A DNA stretch of 64,000 nt from Paragyromitra xinjiangensis (Eukaryota; Ascomycota; Pezizomycetes; Pezizales; Discinaceae): positions 1,178,001 through 1,242,000 of the forward strand of contig JBCAMK010000009.1 in NCBI GenBank assembly GCA_038503065.1, written 5' to 3'. The notes under the pieces are model-generated. The model worked only from the letters and a program-made list of their open reading frames with translations, had not been told where the DNA came from and made no database searches. Of the stretch, positions 1 to 10,353 are shown one piece after another; position 1 is the first letter of the stretch, and each line of letters opens with the position of its first letter. Position numbers and translations under genes: made by a program.

Positions 1-49
1 TGTGCTAATTCTTTTAGCTTCGTCAAGCAATGGATTGTGCTGATCATAG

Positions 50-2380
50 TTGGTCCAGATTTTCTACTGCTCACGTACTCACTCTCAATTGACTCAATTT
101 ATAAACGAACTGCGTCGTGCCAAATTCCCTCCGTCATTCCCTCAGGATGAGTCAACTTTGGAGGAGGAGGTGAAGCATTTATCGCTAGGTTCACGAAAAA
201 ATCTATGTATAAATCCGAAGGTTAAAAAACTCGGAAGTCCTACAGCTATAAATGAACGGTGTTTAGAGCTGCAGCGGTCTGGCAAGTCTAATCCACAGAA
301 ACTACCTTAAACAAAAATTTCCCTAACGTTGCTTCCGATAAAGGTACTTCGCAGGAATCACGATGCCAGTTTCTTCCTGGGAAAGATGACCAGGTGATGG
401 TTCGAGATTTTCGAGACCACACACTCGCCAAGATTCGTGATATCGAAGACCTAGCAAACTTGGGAAAGAAAATAGGTATCTGTCCGTACTATGCCTCAAG
501 GCCCACAATCAAATCAAGCGAGGTACGTATATGGTTCCGCTTTACGATTGTATATCTGACCAACGCCCTCTGTGCAGATTGTAACCCTCCCATACCCACT
601 TTTACTCCAAAAGTCGGCCCGCGAAGCACTCGATCTCTCCCTAAAAGGTCATGTTGTTATCATAGACGAAGCTCACAATTTAATCAACGCAATCTCATCG
701 ATATACTCCATCAATGTATCCATTGCTCAACTTAAGCGCTGCCAAGCTCAACTTGAGATGTATCTGATGAAATTTAGGAATCGCCTAAAGGGGAAGAACA
801 AAGTTTACGTGATGCAAGTCACTCGGATCTTAAGTACTCTCTCCTCTTATCTGGAAGAGCTTGGAAAAAAAGGCGGGGAAGGGGTAGTTATCGCAGGTGA
901 TCTTCTTGCGATGAACGGGATGGACCAAGTAAATTTCTTTAAGTTGCAGAGGTATCTTAACGAAAGTAAGCTTGCGCGGAAGGTTGAGGGATATGTCGTA
1001 CATGTCGAGAACAAGGAACAGGAAAAGCAACAGAAGAGGCCTGGAAACAAGATCACGCCAACCACCTCTATACCAGTTCTAACCCACATTCAAGGGTTCT
1101 TGTTAGCCTTAACGAATCCCTCGACGGAGGGAAAAATATTTTATGGGAAAACGGAGGATAAGCAGGAATTATGTTTTAGATATATGCTATTAGATCCTGC
1201 ACATCATTTCAAGGAAATAGTGGAGGAGGCAAGAGCCGTAATACTGGCGGGTGGCACAATGGAGCCGGTAACACACTGCTACCCACTTTTCTTGACACTG
1301 ATATTAACAGGACGTAGATGAATGACTATATGACACACCTGTTCCCGTATCTACCTAAGGAAAAAATACGTACACTCTCCTGCGGACATGTTATACCGAA
1401 GGAAAACCTGGTAGCGTTGCCTGTGTCGAAAGGGCCCAGCGGGAGAGAATTCGAATTCAATTTCGAGAAGAGGATGCTTCCGGCGATGGTCAGTATTTGT
1501 TGACCCAAACCCCGTAATCATACTAGTCTTATCTTAAGCAATTTATCTAGGTAGAAGACTTGGGCAGGGCGATTATCAACCTTTGCCTAGTGATCCCGCA
1601 TGGGATTGTGTGTTTCTTCCCTAGCTACACTTATCTAGATTTTGTCATTTCTCAGTGGCAGAAGAACGCCAGCACAATGAATACCAAGTCTATTTGGGAA
1701 AGACTTGCAGAAAGAAAAACAGTACACAATTATTATACCCAAGGTAATTATGGTCTTTGCTGACCTCGGTTGTAGGTTTTACGAGAGCCAAGTGACAGCA
1801 GTAACGTTGAGGAAATTCTTAGAGAGTATGCGCAGGCAATAGACTCTGGAAAAGGTGGGCTTTTACTTTCGGTCGTGGGAGGTAAGATGTCAGAAGGCAT
1901 CAATTTCAACGACAAGTAAGTCCTTCAAGGCTTAATAGGCGACTAGTTGATGGTTGACAACATTCCAGCCTTGGCAGAGGGATAATAATGGTCGGCCTAC
2001 CATTCCCCAATAGTAATACTACCGAATGGCGCGCACGGCTAGAACATGTTGAGAAGGTGACTCGGGAGTCGTATGTCGCAGAGCCAACTGGGAGCACACC
2101 GTCCGTGGCGACATTAAATACTATCGCTAGGGCTGCTGGACGGGAGTTTTATGACAACGCTTGCATGAGAGCCGTGAACCAGAGTATTGGGAGAGCTATC
2201 AGACATCGCGAGGACTATGCCGTTATTGTGCTGTTTGACAAACGTTACACCTCGGATCGGATCACCTCGAAGCTGCCGAAATGGATACAGAATGGAATGG
2301 TTCAGGATCGTGCTGGGAGACCGTTTACAGAAGTTATGGCGAATATTGGCAGATTCTTCAAAGCTAAACATGCGTTGTAA
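50..2380 (+). CDS. CHL1: ATP-dependent DNA helicase CHL1 (DDX11 family), 5' end outside window
   Basis: An XPD-like superfamily 2 iron-sulphur DNA helicase, known to act in sister-chromatid cohesion and replication-fork maintenance. Exons by my reading: <50-281, 344-522, 578-1267, 1318-1488, 1551-1721, 1776-1915, 1969-2380; every join keeps phase. Visible motifs are YCSRTHSQL (motif Ia region), the Fe-S domain cysteines ([24 protein letters not shown]), the Walker B box [34 protein letters not shown] (motif V) and [13 protein letters not shown] (motif VI). The first intron (282-343) appears to be a GC-AG intron; without it the frame breaks between Fe-S cysteines 2 and 3. The N-terminal Walker A part lies upstream of base 1. 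The left exon boundary near 50 is uncertain. The protein ends normally at FKAKHAL. Confidence 0.95.
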
Positions 2381-4028
2381 TATTCGGTTGGGACTAAGAA
2401 AATAAGCGTTGAGGCTCTTATAACTCTAATTTAAGGTTACAATTACTACTAGACTAAGCACGGTCAGGTCCCTTCCTTCAAGAAACTTCTAGGAGTTAAT
2501 TCGTGAATCGGCCGTCTTTCCTCCTTCATTCGTTCCCCCTTTCTTTTTCCTCAAAGTTTGGCGTAATAGCTTTCCATCCTGTCTTTGAAGTTTTGATTGC
2601 AATCGATCACTACGAGTCCTTTTCGAAGCCGAATAACCGTGAATCAGAATTAAAAACTAGTTGCAATCGAAAATGATTCCCTTCGAAACAGCGGACCATG
2701 TTTCGGATATGTCATAGCTTCTAGTCCGTTTATCCTATCATCAATACAAACATAGAAGGGGCTGGCTAAATACGAGCGTTGGTCGCGTATGTATGTGCAT
2801 CCAAGCAAAGTCTTAACAATTGAGGAGCTGGTTTGGAGGCTTTGAAGTTATGAAGTGGGTCATCACCGTTCGGCATAAAGATATGAACCATGGGAACTGT
2901 TAGGCTGTGCCACGAAATAATGGGGAGTTGATCGGTGCCGAACTCCATCAAGATAAGTACAAGCCGACGTGACAGATATTGTTAGAGCCCACACCCTTCC
3001 ATCCCGGTATTTCACCCATATGTATTGTCCTTTCAAATTCCAAAAGGCTCACAGGCCGCTGACGTTGGGGTTTAAAGGGGTTTTTACAACGATCCGGGAG
3101 CTCAAGACAAGCTTTAAGGGGTGCAGTAAGGGATTACATGGTCTTCACGAGTTGCCACAAACGAACACAAATCGGCGGAGTACTAGGTAAGGACATGGTT
3201 GGTGGACGGTAGGAAAGGATTAGGGTTTACGATATGGATTCTCCTTTCGTGGGGATGTTGAACCTCCTCACCCCCAATTTTCCCCTTGGTTGTTGTAGTA
3301 GCCTTCCAGTTGTGGGCAAACGACAGGGATTAAGTGTCAGGCTGAAACCCCAACCTGTAACCCTCGCTCGTTGCCCGTTGCCCAGCTGGGCGAACGGGTA
3401 GCAATTGCTTGGTAGAGCGCGCGTATGCGGCGGAACGAACACTACCAGAGCGCCTGGGTGCAGCCGGTGGCTAACTAGTAGCAAAACTCTCCGAAGCTCC
3501 GACGCTTCGAGAGCTCGTAGGAAACTTGTGAACTTGACCTGGCTTTCCCCAGCCCAACTTCCTTCAGCTAACAGCACCAATCATCTGTCTTGTGTCACCC
3601 GTGCATGGTGACCTTTTGTACAGGGTCCCTGCGAAACAGACCCGATACATTGCGGTCATGATAGGCGGTTTCAACCTCACCACATCGTACACCGGTTTGT
3701 GCACCAGTTGTATCCCGGGAAAGCGCCAAAGTGCGGGCTCGTCGCCAATTTTCTTGGTCCTTAAAGACCATCTGTGTTTCCTCAGTCGATCTCACTCCAC
3801 TTCTCTCACCACCGCATAGTATCTGTCTACAGAGTCCAAAGGGGAGTTCTTTCTTTTCATTCTCTTCTTCCTTCTTTCACTTGCAGTCACTCGCCGGTCG
3901 AGATTACGTTGATCGTGATCCCATCCTTTTTTCTTTCATTTTCATATTCCTACAGCTCTTTACTGTTCAAACAATTCGTTCTTTTCTGTCTTTCCGGTCC
4001 CCTTTCAGTTTTACAACAATTCGCAATC
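2381..4028. other. Intergenic region between CHL1 and the secreted-protein gene
   Basis: No ORF here resembles a protein. The last 250 bases (about 3790-4025) are C/T-rich and AG-poor, as in fungal core promoters and 5' leaders, and run directly into the ATG at 4029. The rest shows nothing I can name. Confidence 0.6.
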
Positions 4029-5390
4029 ATGATTGTTCCTAATCTCTCTACCGTTCTCTTGGCATCTATGGGGATTGTTTCAGTAGCCAATGCTTATTCA
4101 CCAAACTTTGTGCATATCCGAGCGGCACTTGAACGAAGACAGGTGAGAGCTCAATTCATGGGAAATTTCCATCGAAATATCACTAATAGAAAATTAGAAC
4201 AATAACAATCAGAACAACCAGAACAAGCAGACCGCAGGCAACAACAATAACAATAACAACGGCGGCAACGGTGGCAACAATGCAGCTCTCACATTGCTTG
4301 CCGCTAACGTTCAATCGGCTTCAGATTCAAATGGTCAGGCAGCTGGATCAGAAGCTGGGCAGGCTGCCTCGGCTACCGATCCCGCCAACTTCATCAACTT
4401 CTGTACCGGCAAGACAATCACCAACGGCTTACAGGTGCAGGGTGGCTCGTGTAACGGAATTGGTAGGATTATCCCACTTTATATAGGTCACGAAATGGAA
4501 TTCATCTGACATTATGCTCCACTAGTTATGGGTGATATCCCATCCACTGCAAATATGGTATCCTCCATCATTGTCTCTCCCCAACCGGGTCAAGATATTG
4601 CCGCCAATACCGCTTTCAACGTCCAAGTCCAAGTTGCCAACCTCCAAGCCGGTTCTTTCACCAACCCTGCAAACACCTATTACGCCGCTCCTCAAGCACT
4701 TAAGGGCGGGAAGATCGTTGGGCATACTCACGTTACTATCCAAACCTTGGGTAACAGTCTTACACCTAGTCAAGCGTACGCCTTCTCTTGCAACCCATTG
4801 CTTCCATCATTTTACTAACTCTCGAGTAGCCCCGACGCCACCACTTTCGAGTTCTTCAAGGGAATCAACGATGCAGGTAATGGAAACGGCCTTCTGACTG
4901 CCGCTGTCACTGCAGGTCTTCCGGCTGGCTTTTACCGCGTTTGCACTATGAGCAGTGCTTCAAACCATCAGCCTGTCCTTATGCCTGTTGCTCAACGTGG
5001 TGCTCAGGATGACTGTACAAAGTTCACTGTCGGTCAAGGAACTGGGGGCAATAACGGCGGTAACGGTGGTAACGGCAATAATAATGGTGGTAACAATAAC
5101 GCCGGTGGCAACAATGGCGGTAATAACAATGCCGCCGCCAGTACCACCACTTCTGCTGCGGCCGCTGCCACTACCACTGCAGCTGCTGGAGGCAACGCAG
5201 GCAATGGGGGTAATGCTGGAGCTGGACAGGTATTGATCCTACCGCCCCAAGATACTATTTGATCTTGTTTATACTAACTTAACAGTAGGGTCGTGGTCGT
5301 GGTGGGGCTCGTCCAGGCCAGGGCCGTGGCGGTCGCAGCAAGGGACGGGGTCGCGCAAGGCGTGCTGAGGAGGTGGAGGTGGAGGCGTAA
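4029..5390 (+). CDS. Secreted Asn/Gly-rich protein with C-terminal Arg-Gly tail
   Basis: Exons 4029-4142, 4198-4462, 4526-4775, 4830-5229, 5289-5390 give 376 residues. A signal peptide is clear (about residues 1-24, hydrophobic LLASMGIVSVANA). An Asn/Gln/Gly repeat follows, then a conserved globular part (FCTGKTITNGL, MGDIPSTANMVSSI, IVGHTHVTIQTLG, GFYRVCTMSSASNHQP) that I recognise from memory as a secreted family shared by asco- and basidiomycetes, some database entries of which carry a misleading ribosomal S17 label. After it come GGNN repeats, a Ser/Thr/Ala-rich stretch and an Arg-Gly tail. Function is unknown; a wall-associated or matrix protein is likely. The last intron ends in a tandem CAG-TAG acceptor: using TAG adds the RG tail, using CAG makes TAG an immediate stop. 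Confidence 0.85.
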
Positions 5391-6392
5391 ATGGTCTTGC
5401 GACCACAGCACCCCTTCCAAATCTAGGAAGCTAAGAATGGCGAGGATATATGTTTGATTTTTGTGACGTATCTAGAGGAAGGTCATAAAGAGGCTATCTC
5501 ACTAGTTACAGGCCAAATAATTTTTGTTTGACCTAGAGTGAACCATTTATTGTAATATTTTTTGTCTTATTTTTTTTCTCTTTCTTTCTTTCTTTCTTTC
5601 TTTCCCCCTTTCCTTTTTTTTCCCTCGATGCAAAACATCTTTTCTTGATGAAGGAGTGTTCTGGGGATTTACCCGTCGCAAGCCGATGGATATTCCAAAT
5701 AGTTAAACTATTTTGTATGTACGCAGGGAGCGCATGTATTAGTAATGGAATCATGCAATCACATGTTGGAGGTATTTGCAAGGCAACCAGTGTAGGGTAG
5801 GGTAGCTGATACTGACTCGCTTCAGTTGGAGTTTAGCTATTAGGCTTAGGTTTTATGGCGGGTTCCAGATGCGTTGCGGATCTGGGTCTGTTACAAGCAT
5901 GGGATGTTGGTAGTATCTGGAAGGTTGAGGTAGTGCACCATCGAAGCTTTACACGAGAAGCAAGGGCACCCACCCCTTGGTAGAAACACGGACCTAGGTG
6001 TTTTTGCCATAGGCTATCCCTTTCTTGTGCAGCTTGTTGCCTTTGGATTGTTTCATGTACCTCTCGCTACCCGTGGATGTTACAAGCAGGGATGAATTAT
6101 GCATAAGCCCTGCGAGTGATGCCCCATGACACAATCCCTTGCAGTGTTACCCCAAGAAACCCTAGCCCACGTATTGCAATGCCAACTGGTTCGCGAAAAC
6201 GGTATCATCTCATCTCCTCTCCGTTAAAATAACTGGCCAAGCATCGCCAGCACCCCGAGAATTGAATGCTCCGCCAATAACGCTCGCTAGATACTCTTCC
6301 CATTCCATATGTTACTCTAGGCCAGCCGATACTTACCGTTCTCCGCACTTCTGATCCCGGACAACTAACCATTACCACCCCGCATTAAAACG
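5391..6392. other. Intergenic region with (CTTT)n tract
   Basis: No supportable gene. A pyrimidine tract of T runs and CTTT repeats lies at about 5560-5625, probably just 3' of the preceding gene. The remainder is unremarkable and leads to the ATG at 6393. Confidence 0.6.
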
Positions 6393-7139
6393 ATGCCCAA
6401 CACCCCATCACCCCGTCACTTCGAGGCTGTTAGCCTTCCACCTGAAGTTGCTGTAGAGATAGCCGGCTACCTCCGGTCTTCTCTCTTTGCACCGTTGGTA
6501 AGTAACGAGTAGCTACTTTGTATCATTTCTTTTGGTGTTTGTGCTCTGAGACATTTCTTTCCTGTGCTGACGTTATCGATAACGTTACAGTCGTCCAACA
6601 TATCCCGGCTACGAGACGAGTGCAATCTTTCGATTTCAGTCCAAAAAGACATCCTTCAAGACGTTTGTAACACTATTCTCTTTTTTCTGACCGATAATGC
6701 GCAAGAGCTCATTAGTCATCACTTATGGGAATAGGCCCAGTCCCAGATATCAAGCGTGATTGAGCCAGCAGCCGCACAGCTCATCCCCCTAGCCTCGGAG
6801 TTGAATAGCGTATATAGACAAATTGATCTCCTTGAGGTATTTACTTTTTATCACACTTATTCCGATTTATTGCCGTTATTGATAAAACTCCACTCCCACC
6901 AGGGCCTGATACTACGAGTCAACGAAAATATTAGACAAATGACGACTAAAGTTGAGCGAACAGAGCTCGCCTTGCGTCGTGAAGAGCGAGCTCTGAGCGA
7001 CAACAAACCTACATCAATGTGGAAAGAACCCGAGCACGTCAAGGTCTTCCGTGCAGCAGACTACGTTGAGAATGGGAAACTGAAAGACCCCCGAGAATCC
7101 ACATCCAGATCCTCCCTGAATTCTTTGTTGCCATCCTAG
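6393..7139 (+). CDS. Small coiled-coil protein, possibly BLOC-1/BORC-like subunit
   Basis: Exons 6393-6497, 6591-6662, 6741-6836, 6903-7139 encode 169 residues. The sequence has heptad-like hydrophobic spacing through VAVEIAGYLRSSL, ISRLRDECNLSISVQKDIL, VIEPAAAQLIPLASELNSVYRQIDLL and LILRVNENIRQMTTKVERTEL, then a polar tail. This short helical layout resembles subunits of the endolysosomal BLOC-1/BORC complexes, but I cannot assign a family from the residues, so the function is inference. The second intron uses the donor GTTTGT. The third intron is 66 nt and contains no in-frame stop, so its retention would insert 22 residues into the coiled coil. The start is the first ATG in an open frame that splices cleanly. 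Confidence 0.65.
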
Positions 7140-7303
7140 CACTATCGATGCCACACCCTAAAAGTATGAACGGAGGCGTTCTCGAGAAAGCTGGATATTT
7201 CATGATTATGAATGCATTTATTTTTTCCGCCTACCACACATGCATCCTCTAGAGCCGGGGAAGCCCATCCTGCCCCAGAAGAAAAAAATCCCCCATCAAT
7301 TAG

Positions 7304-8002
7304 TTAGGCCATCTTCTTTAAAGCTGCTCGCTTCTCCTCGGGATTGAAGATATTAACACCCTGTCTCAATGCTCGGACCAACATGGGCAGACTTCTATCT
7401 TCAAAATCCTTCGCTTCCCTGACATTATTCAGGTCATCGCCGAATTCTTCTGTGATTAATCGCATGTAGTATTCTTCAAACTTCGCGTCGGCTTGTGGGT
7501 CGTGTATGTCGAGGAGAGGAGAGGGGATCCGACCACCCTGTTTTGTTTTGTCACTCTGCATTAGTATACTGGTACGACATAATAATTATTTTTTCATATA
7601 TCTACAGGTGAGGCAAAGACGAACCTTCTCTGTAAATTTCCCAGCTGATTCCTGCTCGTTCGCCTCTTGCTCATCATCGTCTTCATCATCTTCTACTATA
7701 GGTGCGACGGGCATTGGAGCATCCTATTCACTCCCAATAAGTTCTAACCTCAACTCTAGACATACCCAACAAGCAATTGCATGACAAACCTCCATCTCTA
7801 CATCTTTCTTCTCCTTCGGGATCTGGACCTCATCCTCGCTGCTGCTGTCGCTGTCACTCGAGACTGCTCTCGCCCACGTTAACCGAGCTCCCAGAAAAAA
7901 AACGAAATTAATTGGCCTACCATCAGTCCTAGCCTTCTTTCTCCGCTTCCTCTTCTGCGCCTTATCGTCACTCTTGGGCTCTTTTCGCTTTGTTCGCCCC
8001 AT
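7304..8002 (-). CDS. RSA3: Ribosome assembly protein RSA3
   Basis: Complement exons 8002-7921, 7863-7790, 7723-7625, 7555-7304 give 168 residues. The N-terminus is a basic nuclear/nucleolar stretch (MGRTKRKEPK, KRKRRKKAR), followed by an acidic Ser/Asp/Glu-rich linker. The C-terminal RSA3 domain reads FEEYYMRLITEEFGDDLNNV and SLPMLVRALRQGVNIFNPEE, matching the small nucleolar family needed for 60S pre-ribosome assembly with the helicase Dbp6. Introns are 57, 66 and 69 nt. The first two are multiples of three without stops, so unspliced RNA stays open in that part. Intron 2 has a GTTTGT donor. The 3' end faces that of the coiled-coil gene, 164 bases away. Confidence 0.9.
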
Positions 8003-8734
8003 CGTATCGTTTTATTGAGATCAACCGGTGGTGATGGTCTGTCCTGGTTGGAAGAAAATAAGCTCTGCGACGTTAACTTTTCTGCAACTCCTTGGCAAAT
8101 GAGGCTGAATTCATGTGACCTAGAGCCGCGCGCAATGCAGAAGCGTCACAAAGACAAACGAAACAAGAGTTTCCAGGATTCTTCTCGAATATTGCTTTTA
8201 ACGCTTGTTCCAGGTGTTTGTGATTTTGCAACCATCTAGATCCAATGATGTGCATGCTTCAGTACGTTTTATGGAAGGATTATGTGACAATGGTGCATGA
8301 AGTTTTAATCAAGTGCAAATCACATTATGGTATTGCAATTGAGGACACCGTCTTTCAATCCGTCTGTGTGAGAAGGAGTTGTGCCAAAACAAGTTACAGG
8401 AAATTGTAAACACAATTCACTTTTCGGCAGAGCTTACGCGTATGCATACGTATACGGAATAGATAAAATGATGGAGGACCGATTGAGAGCATGCGGAGAA
8501 AAACATGGATAAAGGAATCTGAGGGTATCCGGCTCCGACGTTACGTATTCCCTTTAGTTCTATATTTAGTCTATCAATGTATATAATTGACGAATTGCAG
8601 CCTCTATTTAAAAATTTATCAATTAGTACCTGTGAATCCCGCAATCAAGCTCCAGATCTCGTTTGCCATAACACTCCTTTTTTTTTTTGTTGAACATTTC
8701 CTTCTTTTCTAGAAATCCCATCCTTTTCCAAGCC
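8003..8734. other. Intergenic region upstream of RSA3
   Basis: Start-to-start gap between RSA3 and the doubtful gene at 8735. No coding potential is seen. A poly-T run at about 8680 precedes the next possible start. Confidence 0.5.
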
Positions 8735-9127
8735 ATGTCCTTTTTCGAAATATTTCTTGTACTAAATTACTTCATGTCTTTCACTCTTCTTTCTGTCATT
8801 CTTCCTCTCTTGATAAAAGACTGGCTGGTCCAGACCTATTCTCTAGGTGGCAGGGGGAGGAGACTCAAAGAAGTAAACCTGGAAGCTAAAAAAAACGTCA
8901 CGGGAACTATGGAAGTTTAAAACCAAGAACACACCACCATTATCGCCTCGTCAATCAATTCGCCTGATCCCAATCCTCCCTCAACAACACTCAAATCCGC
9001 CCTAGAACCCCAACCACCCAAGACACGAGAACAGCGTCCCAAATTCTTATTAGAGGTTCCAAACACGGCCGAGGAAGATCGAGAGGCGGGGGAGTCGTTA
9101 ATGAAGATGGCGGAACTGAGAAAGTGA
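8735..9127 (+). CDS. Possible small membrane protein (doubtful gene)
   Basis: The frame from ATG 8735 encodes a hydrophobic segment (MSFFEIFLVLNYF, FTLLSVILPLLIK). After an internal stop at 8918 the same frame continues as an open, polar stretch (ASSINSPDPNPPSTT, PQPPKTREQRPKFLLEVP, EEDREAGESLMKMAELRK) ending at a TGA at 9125. Splicing 8847-8927 (GTGGCA donor, CCAAG acceptor) would join the two into about 102 residues with one N-terminal membrane helix. The donor is weak and I recognise no family. The second part looks like real coding sequence; the first could be pyrimidine-rich promoter DNA. Confidence 0.3.
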
Positions 9128-9561
9128 TGGGTAGAGGAGAGCGTGTGTGTCTTGTCGTATTTCCTTTGTCGAGTTTGCTACTTCTCTCGATTGGCTCTCT
9201 TTTTATCAGGCTATTCCTTTCGCCATCCATTTCGCGAACTCTAAACCCCCAAAGGCCAAACCAAGATCGTCCCCAATATCCTCATCAGATATTACTTCGC
9301 GCCAGAGGATAGGTTGGTCATAAGAACGCCTAACACCGACCCCGGATATCCGATGCAGCGGGCGTCACCAATGGTCACAAGCACAACCGAAGAACTAGAG
9401 TACCAACGGAGGCAGGAGTGGTTAGGGGCAATGGGGGGAAGATACATGTATTTAGTGACATTGGAGCCTGTTCACAATTCCGTTTGTCCAAAATACAATA
9501 AACTTTCAATAAACCCCAAAACTTTCCCGTTCTGCCATTCCCCCAATGGAACCGATACCAT

Positions 9562-9828
9562 TCAAGAGCATGGGTTGGTTGTGATATCGAGATTCATAAA
9601 ATTCGGGGGTGCTCCTACCAGCTGCTTCTTGGTGTACCGTAACCCAGGTGGTTGGATGTACTTGATGAACCCATCATCATCATCAGCTACTTCTTGGTCA
9701 TAGCTAATCACTCGGACATCAACGACAACATATGATGCGCCATCGGTCGGGGCTCTCAGCTGATATCTGGTTAGGGTATCGGCAATCCATCTGTTATAGT
9801 ACCAGTTGGGGATCGGGGGGGTGTACAT
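9562..9828 (-). CDS. Possible orphan 88-residue protein
   Basis: A complete ATG-to-stop frame on the complement strand with protein-like composition: aromatic N-terminus (MYTPPIPNWYYNRWIADTL), a beta-like stretch (ASYVVVDVRVISYD), a short Asp run and LRYTKKQLVGAPPNFMNL. I recognise no family, and no splice sites or neighbours support it. It may be an exon of a lineage-specific gene or a chance ORF. Confidence 0.25.
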   Translation of the reverse strand: MYTPPIPNWYYNRWIADTLTRYQLRAPTDGASYVVVDVRVISYDQEVADDDDGFIKYIQPPGLRYTKKQLVGAPPNFMNLDITTNPCS

Positions 9829-10353
9829 GAATAACCAACATGGACAAGTTTGACAGTGTGATCAGATAGATATTGACATGCATACATACACACGGTAAAC
9901 GTCGTAATAATACAAAGTCGTGAAGATAAAACAAGAATATAAGCGGAATGCAGAACATAAACAAAAGCAGACCACAAACAAGGGTGATCAGGTTAAAAAA
10001 ACAGTAAATGACAGGATTAGAAGTTAAACATAAGCATATAACATATGTAGCCAGACATTAGAGATAGAATAGATGCCCGAGCCTAGTCAAGGGGTGCTAG
10101 CAACTGCGCACCAGGGCGAACGCCGAAAAAAAAGAACCAAGTAATAATACAAGAGCCAAAGGCCAATGAAGATGAGGGGAGTAATGCATAAAACCAGATA
10201 CTTTTGTAAAAATAAAAGTAACGCGCAAAGGACGAAAAACCTCCCACCTAACCCGTAATAATACAATCATGCGTTCGTTCATTTTCCATTACGTATTATG
10301 TAGGGCATGACAAATCTTCCTTACTTTCGAACACTTCGGAATTCAAACTATTA
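9829..10353. other. Gene-free stretch, A-rich
   Basis: A-rich sequence on the plus strand with no coding potential. It lies just 3' of the following minus-strand gene and may include its 3' untranslated region. Confidence 0.5.

Noticed and set aside
281..310. Apparent frameshift in CHL1
   Set aside because: A GC-AG intron (282-343) explains the frame change without any mutation and restores a family-like sequence, so I do not call the gene broken.
3405..3470. TGGTAGAGCGCGCG resembles a tRNA A box
   Set aside because: No B box or cloverleaf follows at a workable distance.
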